Assembly: GCA_900541925.1 (NCBI GenBank)
Contig: UQMB01000015.1
Coordinates: forward strand, 1 to 64,000
Length of the DNA: 64,000 nt
From: an uncultured Bacteroidales bacterium
Lineage (GTDB): Bacteria > Bacteroidota > Bacteroidia > Bacteroidales > UBA932
Reading direction: 5' to 3'
Part shown: positions 18,577 through 27,799 of the stretch, piece after piece
How positions within the stretch are numbered: position 1 is the stretch's first letter
Layout: the number at the start of each line of letters is the position of its first letter
Notes under the pieces: generated by a model
The model's database searches: none
Told to the model about the DNA's origin: nothing
The model's input: only the letters and a program-made list of their open reading frames with translations
Program-made: the position numbers and the translations under genes

Positions 18577-19995
18577 CTAAAGCTGCTTGAGGGCCTTTCC
18601 GTTGAGGGTGCAACCCTTGAACACGACCTCGCCCACACACCCATGGGAGAAGTTGCCGCCGGTGCTCACACCGTCGAAACGGCAGTCACGCAGGACAACC
18701 CCGCTGATGTTGGTCCTGTCGTCAAGCCCGTACAGCCAGAGCCCATATTCGGACTTCGAACAGGTCACGTTCTCCAGGACCACGTTCCTCACCTCCGGGA
18801 TGAAACCCCTGCGAGCCTTCTCGCGCGGCTCATAGTCGAGATTGATGCGCAGCACCGCTTCGCGGCACTGGCCGACGGTCACATTGCGGACATAGATGTT
18901 CTCTATGAGCCCGCCCCTGGCCGATGAGGTCTTGATCCTGATCACCCTCTCCAGATTAGGGGAATCCATGCGGCAGTTGTCCACGAACAGATTGCGGAAG
19001 CCGCCCGAAATCTCGGAGCCTATCACCACTCCGCCGTGGCCGTCGTTCATCGTGCAGCCGCGCACCACTATGTTTTCGCTCGGTACGTTCCACTTCCTCC
19101 CGTCCTCGTTGCGGCCGCTCTTGATGGCGATACAGTCATCACCGGTATCGAAAAGGCAGTTCTCTATCAGCACGTTGCGGCATGACTCAGGATCGCAGCC
19201 GTCACCGTTGGGACCGTTGTTGACAACATGCACCCCGCGCACCGTCAGGTCTTCGCAGAACACAGGATGTATCACCCAGAACGGGGAGCGGAGCATCGTC
19301 ACGTCCTCTATGAGCACCGTGGTGCAGCGGTTGAAGTTGACGGTCTGCGGGCGCAGGCAGTCCACCTCGCCGTAGATCCTCTCCCCTACCGGGATGCGGT
19401 TCTCGCCCTGTTCGAGCAGTTTCAGCCGGGAGGCCCGGTAAGCCTTCCCGTCAGGCCCGGTGAAATCGTTGCGTTCCACGCTCCTCTGGCGGCCCCACCA
19501 GTTCTCCCGCGAGGCCTGCCCGTCTATGGTGCCCTTGCCGGTGAGAGCTATGTTGGTCTCCCCGTAGGCATATATCAGAGGTCTGGCGTTGTAGCAGTCC
19601 AGCCCCTCCCAGCGCGTCAGCACCGCCGGGAAATACAGGGAGATGTCCGTCGAGAACTTCAGGACGGCCTTGTCGGACAGATGCAGGCGCACATTGCTCT
19701 TCATCGTGATAGGGCCCGTATAGAAGGTGCCGTCTGGCACCACCACGGTACCGCCGCCACTGCGGCTCATCTCCACGATGGCGAGGTTGATGGCCTCATG
19801 GGCAAGCCTGTCAGGATCGTCTGCCACGGCGCCGTACTCGGTGATGGACACGCTCCTGTCAGGGAAATGCACCTTGGTCATCCCGGCCACTATCTTGTCG
19901 GCCTCGGCCCAAGGATCAGCGGCGGCAATGGCCCGCCCTCCGGAGAGGGCGGCGAGAGCCATTATCGCGACTATGATTCTACTGCTCGATGCCAT
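18577..19995 (-). CDS. Glycoside hydrolase family 28 (polygalacturonase-like)
   Basis: This is an inverting pectinase with a right-handed parallel beta-helix. At 472 residues it has a normal length, with a signal peptide (LAALSGGRAIAAAD). The GH28 motifs are intact: NGDGCDPES near 263-271, DTGDDC near 283-288 (Asp286/Asp287), the GHGG motif with His320, and RIK at 353-355. The N-terminal fold signature is ITEYGAVADD. It probably acts as an exo-polygalacturonase or rhamnogalacturonan hydrolase supplying substrate to the PL22 encoded after it. It overlaps the preceding GH28 gene by 17 bases, which suggests translational coupling. Confidence 0.9.
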   Translation of the reverse strand: MASSSRIIVAIMALAALSGGRAIAAADPWAEADKIVAGMTKVHFPDRSVSITEYGAVADDPDRLAHEAINLAIVEMSRSGGGTVVVPDGTFYTGPITMKSNVRLHLSDKAVLKFSTDISLYFPAVLTRWEGLDCYNARPLIYAYGETNIALTGKGTIDGQASRENWWGRQRSVERNDFTGPDGKAYRASRLKLLEQGENRIPVGERIYGEVDCLRPQTVNFNRCTTVLIEDVTMLRSPFWVIHPVFCEDLTVRGVHVVNNGPNGDGCDPESCRNVLIENCLFDTGDDCIAIKSGRNEDGRKWNVPSENIVVRGCTMNDGHGGVVIGSEISGGFRNLFVDNCRMDSPNLERVIRIKTSSARGGLIENIYVRNVTVGQCREAVLRINLDYEPREKARRGFIPEVRNVVLENVTCSKSEYGLWLYGLDDRTNISGVVLRDCRFDGVSTGGNFSHGCVGEVVFKGCTLNGKALKQL

Positions 19996-21316
19996 TGATG
20001 AAAGTGTTGATTATCTTGAGATTGCTGATAGCCGAGCTCTCCCACTCAGGCTGAGGGGTGATGACGCGGACATTCTCAAATGTGAAGTCGTCGAGGGAGA
20101 ACTCCTCCGGCTTCGGACGGATGTTGGCGAAACTCTTGCACTCGAGATTGAGATTCCTGAATATGATGTGCTCCCCGTATGAGCGCGGGATGTCCTTGCG
20201 GTCCTTGAGATCGAAGAACTGGGTCCAAGGCGCTACGCTGAGCACGCAGCGGCAACTTCCCTCGACACCGTCAATGGTGATGTACTCATAGTGCTGAGGG
20301 GTGTCAGGGCGCATCTTGAGCTGGAGCAGGGACTGTCCGCGGTCAACCTTGCAGTTGCGTATGAGGATGTTGTGGGTCTGGATGCACTCGCTTCCGCAGG
20401 TCACGCAGCTCCCGGTCGTGCGGTCGAAGAAGCACTCCTCCACGAGGATATTGCTGTTCGGGCCGTTGTTCTCATCTTTGTCTGCCCAAGGGCCCTTGCC
20501 TCCCTTGAAGCAGATGCCGTCGTCGTTGACCGTGATGCGGCAGCCCTTGACATGCACGTTCGTGCAGACATCCAGGTCGATGCCGTCGGCGCTCGCGGAC
20601 TTTATCGGAGCCACAGGAGAGAAGATCCTGAGATTGAGGAGCTTGATGTGGTCCGTCTTATACACATGGCAGGTCCAGAAAGGAGAGTTCTGCAGAGTCG
20701 CGTCCGCGATGGTCACGTTGCGGCTGTTGGAGACATGCAGCAAACGCGGACGCTGCTCGTCCTTGTTGGTGCATTTAGGATTCCACTGGCGGCGGATGCG
20801 GAAAGCCTTCCAGTACGGGCTGCCGTTGCCGTCAACTGTGCCGGGGCCGCTGAGCGTGAAGCCGTCAAGCCCGTCCACATTGATGAGCGCCCCGAAATAC
20901 TTGCAGAGCTCGCCCTCGATGCGGGTGGTGATGACCGGGAAGTCATAGATGAACTCGCTGCCCAGGAGGACCGCACCGCGGGAGAGGTAGAGATGCGTCC
21001 CCTGCTTGAAGAAGAGGGATCCGCTCTTGTAGATTCCTTCAGGGATGACCACCACTCCGCCGCCTTCTTCCGCCGCCTTGTCTATCACGCTCTGGATAAG
21101 CTCGGTCTGGACATGCAGCGGGTCGCTGATGGCGCCGTAGTCGGCGATGTTGTACTGTTTCCCCAAAGTTTCCAGGGCTGGTACGGTGGCATCTTTGAAC
21201 CATTCCGGCACCACGGTCCCGTCAGGGAAAAGCAGCGGCTGCGGTTTGGCTTTCTTCCTGGCGTCGGCCGGCACGAGGGCGCACAACGCGAGCAGGGTCA
21301 ACATGATTTTTTTCAT
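19979..21316 (-). CDS. Glycoside hydrolase family 28 (rhamnogalacturonase-like subgroup)
   Basis: This is the second beta-helix pectinase of the minus-strand operon, 445 residues from the ATG at 21316, where a good Sec signal begins (MLTLLALCALVPADARK). An in-frame start at 21412 exists but lies beyond the promoter region. Motifs are SADGIDLDVCTNV, VNDDGICFKGGKGPWADKDENNGP and SCVTCGSE. The last replaces the usual GHGxxxGSE, so the conserved His is absent; I remember the same TCGSE variant in other Bacteroidales GH28 proteins, so it is probably a subgroup trait and not decay. It is the first gene of the operon GH28-GH28-PL22. Confidence 0.87.
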   Translation of the reverse strand: MKKIMLTLLALCALVPADARKKAKPQPLLFPDGTVVPEWFKDATVPALETLGKQYNIADYGAISDPLHVQTELIQSVIDKAAEEGGGVVVIPEGIYKSGSLFFKQGTHLYLSRGAVLLGSEFIYDFPVITTRIEGELCKYFGALINVDGLDGFTLSGPGTVDGNGSPYWKAFRIRRQWNPKCTNKDEQRPRLLHVSNSRNVTIADATLQNSPFWTCHVYKTDHIKLLNLRIFSPVAPIKSASADGIDLDVCTNVHVKGCRITVNDDGICFKGGKGPWADKDENNGPNSNILVEECFFDRTTGSCVTCGSECIQTHNILIRNCKVDRGQSLLQLKMRPDTPQHYEYITIDGVEGSCRCVLSVAPWTQFFDLKDRKDIPRSYGEHIIFRNLNLECKSFANIRPKPEEFSLDDFTFENVRVITPQPEWESSAISNLKIINTFINGIEQ

Positions 21317-21358
21317 TGTCTGGTATATTAATTGGTAATGTTTCAGCAGTTGTTGCCA

Positions 21359-21366
21359 CAAAAATA
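21359..21366 (-). promoter_or_regulatory. -7 box of the GH28-GH28-PL22 operon
   Basis: On the minus strand TATTTTTG fits TAnnTTTG and lies 42 bases before the ATG at 21316. I see no clear TTTG at the expected -33 position. Confidence 0.4.
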
Positions 21367-21375
21367 ATCTTTTAT

Positions 21376-21407
21376 TTTCAGATTGGCGAGAATAATTCCT
21401 AACTTTG
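21376..21407 (+). promoter_or_regulatory. Promoter of the GH2-PL11-GH106 operon
   Basis: TTTC at 21376-21379 and TAACTTTG at 21400-21407 are 20 bases apart, 22 bases before the ATG at 21430. It is divergent from the GH28 operon promoter, so a shared operator between 21317 and 21430 is possible. Confidence 0.55.
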
Positions 21408-21429
21408 GGCAAACTGCATTAAACACACA

Positions 21430-24249
21430 ATGAGATTTTTGACCGCCACAGTGCTGTCTCTGGCCCTCGCCACGGGGCTCAACGCACAGCAGACCCAGAC
21501 CATTTATCTTTCAGGAACAGGGCTCAACGACACCAGAACCTGGGATTTCCGCTGCTCCGCAGGTTTGAGGAGCGGGAAGTGGGACAAGATTGAAGTCCCG
21601 TCCCAATGGGAACTCCAAGGCTACGGAGAATACAACTACGGCCGCGGTTTCGGCCCGGCCAAGCCGCTCAACGAATACGGGGAATACCGCCACCGGTTCA
21701 AGGTGCCCGCGTCCTGGAAAGGCAAGGACGTGAAGATAGTCTTCGAGGGCGTGATGACCGACACGGAAGTCCGCATCAACGGCAAGCCGGCAGGCCCTGT
21801 GCACCAGGGCGGATTCTACCGCTTCGAATACAACATCAGCGACCTGCTCAGATACGGGGCCGCCAACAAACTGGAAGTCACGGTCAGGAAAGAGTCCGAC
21901 AACGCCTCGGTCAACAACGCCGAGCGCCACGCTGACTGGTGGAATTTCGGCGGCATCTACCGCCCGGTATACCTCAGCTGCACCGCGCAGGAGCACATCG
22001 AGCACTATGCGATCGACGCCCGCGCCAACGGCGTGATGACGGTGAGCCTCGATGTCCGCAACGCGCCGGAAGGCTCCAGCATCGAATACACACTCTCCCC
22101 GCTCTCCGCACCGGAGCGCATAGTCAATTCACATACCCTGGCCCTCAAATCCCGGAATCAGACCGACACGCTCGCATGGGGCCGTGTACAGAGCTGGGAA
22201 TGCGAGCACCCCAACCTCTACATCCTCAAGATGGCTCTCGTCTCCCCGCAGGGGAAGAGACTGCACGAAGTGGAGCAGAGAGTAGGGTTCAGGACTGTGG
22301 AGCTCAGGCCGAAGGACGGACTCTATGTCAACGGCACCAAGGTGGTGCTCAAGGGCATCAACCGCCACACCTTCCACCCGGAAGGAGGACGCTGCACCGA
22401 CAGGGCGATCAGCCTCATGGACGCAAGGCTCATCAAAGAGATGAACATGAACGCCGTACGCTCCCACTATCCGCCTGACACCCACTTCCTTGACATCTGC
22501 GACTCGCTCGGGATCTTCTATCTGGACGAACTCGCCGGATGGCACGGGCGCTACGACGACGCAGTCGGGGAGAAGCTCGTGGAAGAGATGGTGCGGCGCG
22601 ACGTCAACCACCCGAGCGTGATAATCTGGGACAACGGCAACGAGGGCGGGTGGAACACCAACCTCGACAGGCTGTTCGCCGAATACGACCCGCAGAAGCG
22701 CCATGTCATCCACCCGTGGGCCGATTTCGACGAGCTCGACACCCACCACTATCCTACCTTCCTGACAGGCGTCGGCAGGTTCACCAACGGCTATAAGGTA
22801 TTCATGCCTACCGAGTTCATGCACGCCAACTCCGATCAGGGCGGCGGCGCCGGCCTCGAGGATTTCTGGGCGAACTGGACATCCCACCCGCTCTTCGCCG
22901 GCGGTTTCATATGGGCGTTCATCGACGAGTCCGTGAAGCGCAGCGACAAGGGCGGAATCCTCGACTGCAACTTCGACATGGCGGACGACGGAGTGGTGGG
23001 CCCGTACCGCGAGAAGGAAGGCAGTTTCTACGCCATACGCGACATCTGGGCCCCGATCCAGTTCGCCAAGATGTACATAACCCCTTCATTCAACGGAGAA
23101 TTCTTCATCACAAACAAATACCTCTTCACCAATCTCGACAAGTGCAGGATGCACTGGCGTCTCAAGACCGTCCCGTCCCCTGATGAGGATGCGGCCGGCG
23201 GCGTGACGGCTGAGGGCGAAATACCCATGCCGGCGCTCGCCCCGAACACCACGGGGATAATGAGGATGGAGATTCCGGAGGGATTCTTCAGCAACGACAT
23301 CCTGGAGCTTGAAGCCTTCGCCGAGAACGGGGAGAGCATCTGCACCTGGACCTGGCCGATACATTACGCCGCAGACTACCACGCGCTGCACTCCGCCCCG
23401 GCAAGGGCGGCGGCAAAGGCGCAGGTTTCAGAACAAGACGGCATCTGCACCCTCAGCGCCGGCGGAGTCCGGGTGGACTTCGACACCACCACGGGAGAGC
23501 TCCGTGGCGTCAATGTCGGGGGCCGCGACTCGGCTTTCGGCAATATGTCCCCTATAGGCATCAAGATGAGATTCATAAAGGGATACTCCAGAACCGACGG
23601 CGACGATGCGCTCTATGTGGCCAAGTACCTCGGCGCAGTGGATTCCATAGTGTGGAGGATGACCCCTCAAGGACGCCTCGGGATGGACGCCGTACTGCTC
23701 AACCGCGACAACGGTGGAGTGCGCGGCGGCTTCGACGACGGCTTCATGGACACGGACATCAAGGACCTCGGGTTCTCGTTCTCATATCCGGAAGAGAATG
23801 TCAAGGGGATGCAGTGGCTCGGGCGCGGCCCGTACAGGGTCTGGAAGAACCGCACGCGCGGACACAACATCGACCTCTGGCAGAAGGCCTGCAACAGCAC
23901 GATTACAGGCCGCCCCGTGGACGGTCCGCTGGAGTACCCTGAGTTCAAAGGCTACCACGGCAACATCTACTGGGCCAGGTTCATATCCGACACCGAACCT
24001 CTGACCATCCTCAGCGAGACCGACGGGCTTTACCTCAAGGTCTACAACCCGGACGAGCCGGAGGGCAACCGCAGCAAGCTCTTCCCGGAACTCCCGGAGG
24101 GGGATCTGGCGCTGCTGCTGGACATCCAGGCCATCAAGAGCTTCAAGAGCATCCCTCAACAGGGGCCTAAAAGCCAGCCGGGCAACATCCGCATCAAGTC
24201 CGGAGACGAGGGCCTGAAGATCAGAGTATGGTTTGACTTCAACAAATAA
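21430..24249 (+). CDS. Glycoside hydrolase family 2 protein with beta-galactosidase small-chain-like domain
   Basis: This is a secreted or periplasmic retaining beta-glycosidase, 939 residues with signal peptide LALATGLNAQ. The domains are N-terminal jelly-roll (VPSQWELQGYGEYNYGRGF), immunoglobulin-like, and TIM barrel with NHPSVIIWDNGNEGGWN (acid/base about Glu405) and the candidate nucleophile Glu462 in FMPTEFMHANSDQGG. A C-terminal beta-galactosidase small-chain-like domain contains MQWLGRGPYRVWKNRTRG. Expected role: release of galactose or a related sugar from RG-I side chains. It is first in an operon with the PL11-CE12 and GH106-GH105 fusions (gaps of 6 and 1 bases). The residue specificity is not determined. 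Confidence 0.87.
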   Translation: MRFLTATVLSLALATGLNAQQTQTIYLSGTGLNDTRTWDFRCSAGLRSGKWDKIEVPSQWELQGYGEYNYGRGFGPAKPLNEYGEYRHRFKVPASWKGKDVKIVFEGVMTDTEVRINGKPAGPVHQGGFYRFEYNISDLLRYGAANKLEVTVRKESDNASVNNAERHADWWNFGGIYRPVYLSCTAQEHIEHYAIDARANGVMTVSLDVRNAPEGSSIEYTLSPLSAPERIVNSHTLALKSRNQTDTLAWGRVQSWECEHPNLYILKMALVSPQGKRLHEVEQRVGFRTVELRPKDGLYVNGTKVVLKGINRHTFHPEGGRCTDRAISLMDARLIKEMNMNAVRSHYPPDTHFLDICDSLGIFYLDELAGWHGRYDDAVGEKLVEEMVRRDVNHPSVIIWDNGNEGGWNTNLDRLFAEYDPQKRHVIHPWADFDELDTHHYPTFLTGVGRFTNGYKVFMPTEFMHANSDQGGGAGLEDFWANWTSHPLFAGGFIWAFIDESVKRSDKGGILDCNFDMADDGVVGPYREKEGSFYAIRDIWAPIQFAKMYITPSFNGEFFITNKYLFTNLDKCRMHWRLKTVPSPDEDAAGGVTAEGEIPMPALAPNTTGIMRMEIPEGFFSNDILELEAFAENGESICTWTWPIHYAADYHALHSAPARAAAKAQVSEQDGICTLSAGGVRVDFDTTTGELRGVNVGGRDSAFGNMSPIGIKMRFIKGYSRTDGDDALYVAKYLGAVDSIVWRMTPQGRLGMDAVLLNRDNGGVRGGFDDGFMDTDIKDLGFSFSYPEENVKGMQWLGRGPYRVWKNRTRGHNIDLWQKACNSTITGRPVDGPLEYPEFKGYHGNIYWARFISDTEPLTILSETDGLYLKVYNPDEPEGNRSKLFPELPEGDLALLLDIQAIKSFKSIPQQGPKSQPGNIRIKSGDEGLKIRVWFDFNK

Positions 24250-24255
24250 TACCAC

Positions 24256-27200
24256 ATGATGAAAAGATTATCAACCGTTTTAATCATCCTGCTGTGCACG
24301 GCCGCCTGCTGCCTGGCACAGACCGCCTACGACTTCTCCAAGCTGAAGATGGAGCCTCTCGGAAGAGGTGTCATCGCTGTGCGCAAGAGTCCTTCGGAAG
24401 TCTTCGTCAGCTGGAGATATCTCAGCTCCGACCCTGCCGGAGCCGCTTTCGACATCTACCGTGACGGCGTAAAGGTCAACGACAAGGCCGTCAAGGACGT
24501 CTGCTGGTTCATAGACGGCAACAGCTCCTCTTCGGCCGCCACATACGAGGTGCGCCCGCGCAAGGGCGGACTCAAGAGCGGCAGTTTCATCCTCCCGGCA
24601 AACGCCCCGGAAGGGTACATCCCGATAGCGCTTGACATACCCGCCCCGCAGACGATGCCGAACGGGGAAGTCGCGACATACTCGCCCAACGACTGCTCCA
24701 TCGGAGATGTCGACGGAGACGGAGAATACGAGATATTCCTCAAATGGGATCCGTCCAACTCCCACGACAACGCCCACAACGGCTACACGGCGGATGTGTT
24801 CATCGACTGCCTCAAGCTTGACGGCACCAGGCTCTGGAGAGTGAACCTCGGACGCAACATCCGCGCCGGAGCGCACTACACCCAGATGATGGTCTATGAC
24901 CTCGACGGGGACGGCTGCGCCGAAATGGTGGTGAAGACATCCGACGGCACCATCGACGGCACAGGCAAGGTCATCGGAGATCCGGCGGCGGACTACCGCG
25001 AGCATGGCAAGAGCACCCTCGGCCGCATAATGAGCGGCAACGAGTACCTCACCATCTTCAACGGACGCACCGGAGCAGCCATGAAGACCATAGACTACCT
25101 TCCTGGCCGAGGCGAGAACGGCAGTTGGGGCGACACCCACGCCAACCGCTCAGACCGCCATCTGGCGGCCATCGCCTACCTCGACGGAGAACACCCGAGC
25201 GTCGTGATGTGCCGCGGATACTACACCCGCGCGACACTCGCGGCCTACGACTGGGACGGCAAAGACCTGAAACTCCGCTGGTTCTTCGACTCCCACTCCT
25301 CACCGGAACTCAAGAGCTACGACGGACAGGGCAACCACAACCTCCGCGTGGCTGACGTGGACGGCGACGGTTGCGACGAGATAGTCTACGGAGCCTGCTG
25401 CATCGACCATGACGGCACGGGCCTCTACAATACGGGATGGAAGCACGGCGACGCCATGCACATCGGTGCCATGATTCCAGGCAGCGACGAACTGCAGGTA
25501 TGGATCGGGCACGAGACCAAGGGCGTGGGCACCACGCTCACCGACGCCCGCACCGGCAAACTCTACTTCCGCATCCCTTCCAACACCGACGTGGGCCGCA
25601 CCATGGCAGCCGACATTGACCCGACGAACCCTGGCTGGGAGCTGTGGAGCTCTGCCTCCGGCACCCTGCGCAACTACCGCGGAGAAGAAATCGGAGAGAA
25701 GCCGGCCACCCAGAACTTCGCCGTATGGTGGGACGGAGACCTCTCACGCGAGCTGCTCGACGGCAACAAGGTGCTGAAATTCAACCCTCAGACCCGAAAG
25801 GTGGAAGAGTTCTCCGTATTTGAGGGAGCCACAAGCAACAACGGCACCAAGTCCAACCCGTGCATCTCTGGAGACCTCTTCGGTGACTGGAGGGAGGAAG
25901 TCCTCATGCGCTCATCCGACAACAGGGAGCTCCGCCTCTATGTCTCCACGGAGCCGACGGACTACCGTTTCCACACCTTCCTGGAAGACCCGGTCTACAG
26001 GACCAGCCTCGCTAACGAGAATGTCTGCTACAACCAGCCGCCTGAGACAGGATTCTATTTCGGGTCCGACCTGAACGGCAAGTTCCGCGGCACCAAGGTC
26101 AAGGGACCGAAAGTCAGGAAGGGAGTGATCCTCGAAGACGTGCTTCTGGACTCGGTGGTCTTCAGGCGCGCCCCTCAGCAGGGACGCCAGAATCCGCGCG
26201 GGCAGCGCCCGCCTATGGGGCCTGGCGGCCAGATGGGACCTCAGGGGCAGCGTCCGCCGCAGGCCATGCGCCAAGACGACAGCTACAAGGACAACACCCC
26301 GGACTCCCTTGACCTCGCCAAGACCGCACGCCCAGTGGCGGGCAGCAGCCGCAAGGGCGGCAACCCGGTGCTCTTCCTGGTGGGTGACTCCACCATGCGT
26401 ACCGGCACACGCGGCAACGGCGACAACGGCCAGTGGGGCTGGGGCTATTATGCCCACGAGTTCTTCGACGAGGACAGGATCACCGTGGAGAACCATGCCC
26501 TCGGCGGACTCTCCTGCCGCACCTTCTACCGAGACTGGTGGCCGGATGTCCTGAAAGGAGTACAGAAAGGCGACTATGTCATAATCCAGCTCGGGCACAA
26601 CGACAGCGGCCCCTATGACACCCCTCGCGGACGCTCGTCCATCCCCGGCACCGGCAAGGAGACCGTGACCGTGGACCGCGGGGAGCAGGGCAAGGAGACG
26701 GTCTACAGTTATGGAGAGTACCTCCGCAAGTTCATCGACGAGGTACGGGCCAAAGGGGCATCCCCGGTCCTGTTCACCCTCACCCCACGCAACCAGTGGG
26801 ACTCCGAGACCGTGGTGAGGCGCAAGAAAGACAATTTCACCAAGTGGATCAAGGAGATAGCGAAGGAGAAGAATGTGCCGTGCGTGGACCTGGAAGACAT
26901 CTCCGCCACCAAGTTCGAGAAGTTCGGCCACGACAAGGTCAACTACATGTTCTACAAGGACAACATCCACTCCAGCGCGTTCGGGGCGATGAACAACGCC
27001 CGCTCCGCGGCCGAGGGCCTGGCCGCCTGCAAGGCCTGCGGGCTCGGAGGCTACCTCCTCCCCCTGGACGCTCCGAAGCAGGAGTTCAAGCGCCAGACAG
27101 GCAAGCCGGCCCTGATCGTGACAGGAGACAGCACCATACAGAACAACGACTCAGACCCTGACGGCATGTGGGGCTGGGGCAGTGTGCTGGAAACGGTGTT

Positions 27201-27798
27201 CGACCCGTCCGCGATCACACTCGTCAACGCCGGTAAGGCAGGCCGCAGCGCCCGCACCTTCCTCGACGAGGGCCGCTGGGACAAGGTCTACAACAGCATA
27301 GAACCGGGTGACTATGTGGTCATCCAGTTCGGCCACAACGACATGGGCAACATCGACAGGCCGCCGTACCGGGCGGAACTCCGCGGGACTTCCGAAGACA
27401 CGGAAAACCACTTCATGCCCAACAAACGCATGTACCAGGTCATCTACAGCTACGGCTGGTATCTGCGCAAGTTCATAGGTGATGTCAGGGAGAAGGGCGG
27501 AATCCCTATCCTGGTCAGCATCACCCCGCGCAACGAATGGCCGGGAGGCAAGATGGAGCGCCGCAACGACTCTTACGGCGAGTGGTGCCGCGAGGTGGTA
27601 AGCCAGACCGGCGTGGACTTCATCGACATGCACAACATCACGGCCGACTACTTCGACTCCATCGGGCCGGAAGCCACGAAACCTTACTACAAGAACGACC
27701 ATACCCACACCTCCCGCCTCGGCGCGGAGAGAAACGCCAAATCATTTGCGGAAGGCCTGCAGAAAGCGGGACATCCGCTCGCAAAATATCTCAAATAA
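24256..27798 (+). CDS. Rhamnogalacturonan lyase-diacetylesterase fusion: PL11-CE12-CE12
   Basis: This single 1180-residue polypeptide would both cut and deacetylate the RG-I backbone. It has a signal peptide (CTAACCLAQ); the second Met codon at 24259 is an equal start candidate. Residues about 22-625 are a PL11 rhamnogalacturonan lyase (MEPLGRGVIAVRKSPSEVFV, calcium-type loops DVDGDGEYEIF and DLDGDGCAEMVVKTSDGT). A Gln/Pro/Arg/Gly-rich linker covers about 636-670. Two SGNH hydrolase domains of CE12 (rhamnogalacturonan acetylesterase) type follow: GDSTM with Ser712, GHND and DNIH (Asp902/His905), then GDSTI with Ser959, GHND and DHTH (Asp1148/His1151). Both triads look intact. Linking deacetylation to lyase action makes sense because acetyl groups on galacturonate block backbone enzymes. 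Confidence 0.9.
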   Translation: MMKRLSTVLIILLCTAACCLAQTAYDFSKLKMEPLGRGVIAVRKSPSEVFVSWRYLSSDPAGAAFDIYRDGVKVNDKAVKDVCWFIDGNSSSSAATYEVRPRKGGLKSGSFILPANAPEGYIPIALDIPAPQTMPNGEVATYSPNDCSIGDVDGDGEYEIFLKWDPSNSHDNAHNGYTADVFIDCLKLDGTRLWRVNLGRNIRAGAHYTQMMVYDLDGDGCAEMVVKTSDGTIDGTGKVIGDPAADYREHGKSTLGRIMSGNEYLTIFNGRTGAAMKTIDYLPGRGENGSWGDTHANRSDRHLAAIAYLDGEHPSVVMCRGYYTRATLAAYDWDGKDLKLRWFFDSHSSPELKSYDGQGNHNLRVADVDGDGCDEIVYGACCIDHDGTGLYNTGWKHGDAMHIGAMIPGSDELQVWIGHETKGVGTTLTDARTGKLYFRIPSNTDVGRTMAADIDPTNPGWELWSSASGTLRNYRGEEIGEKPATQNFAVWWDGDLSRELLDGNKVLKFNPQTRKVEEFSVFEGATSNNGTKSNPCISGDLFGDWREEVLMRSSDNRELRLYVSTEPTDYRFHTFLEDPVYRTSLANENVCYNQPPETGFYFGSDLNGKFRGTKVKGPKVRKGVILEDVLLDSVVFRRAPQQGRQNPRGQRPPMGPGGQMGPQGQRPPQAMRQDDSYKDNTPDSLDLAKTARPVAGSSRKGGNPVLFLVGDSTMRTGTRGNGDNGQWGWGYYAHEFFDEDRITVENHALGGLSCRTFYRDWWPDVLKGVQKGDYVIIQLGHNDSGPYDTPRGRSSIPGTGKETVTVDRGEQGKETVYSYGEYLRKFIDEVRAKGASPVLFTLTPRNQWDSETVVRRKKDNFTKWIKEIAKEKNVPCVDLEDISATKFEKFGHDKVNYMFYKDNIHSSAFGAMNNARSAAEGLAACKACGLGGYLLPLDAPKQEFKRQTGKPALIVTGDSTIQNNDSDPDGMWGWGSVLETVFDPSAITLVNAGKAGRSARTFLDEGRWDKVYNSIEPGDYVVIQFGHNDMGNIDRPPYRAELRGTSEDTENHFMPNKRMYQVIYSYGWYLRKFIGDVREKGGIPILVSITPRNEWPGGKMERRNDSYGEWCREVVSQTGVDFIDMHNITADYFDSIGPEATKPYYKNDHTHTSRLGAERNAKSFAEGLQKAGHPLAKYLK

Positions 27799-27799
27799 A

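Noticed and set aside
20291..21331. 346-codon plus-strand ORF opposite a GH28 gene
   Set aside because: The opposite strand encodes a motif-complete GH28 with signal peptide; this ORF is a shadow.
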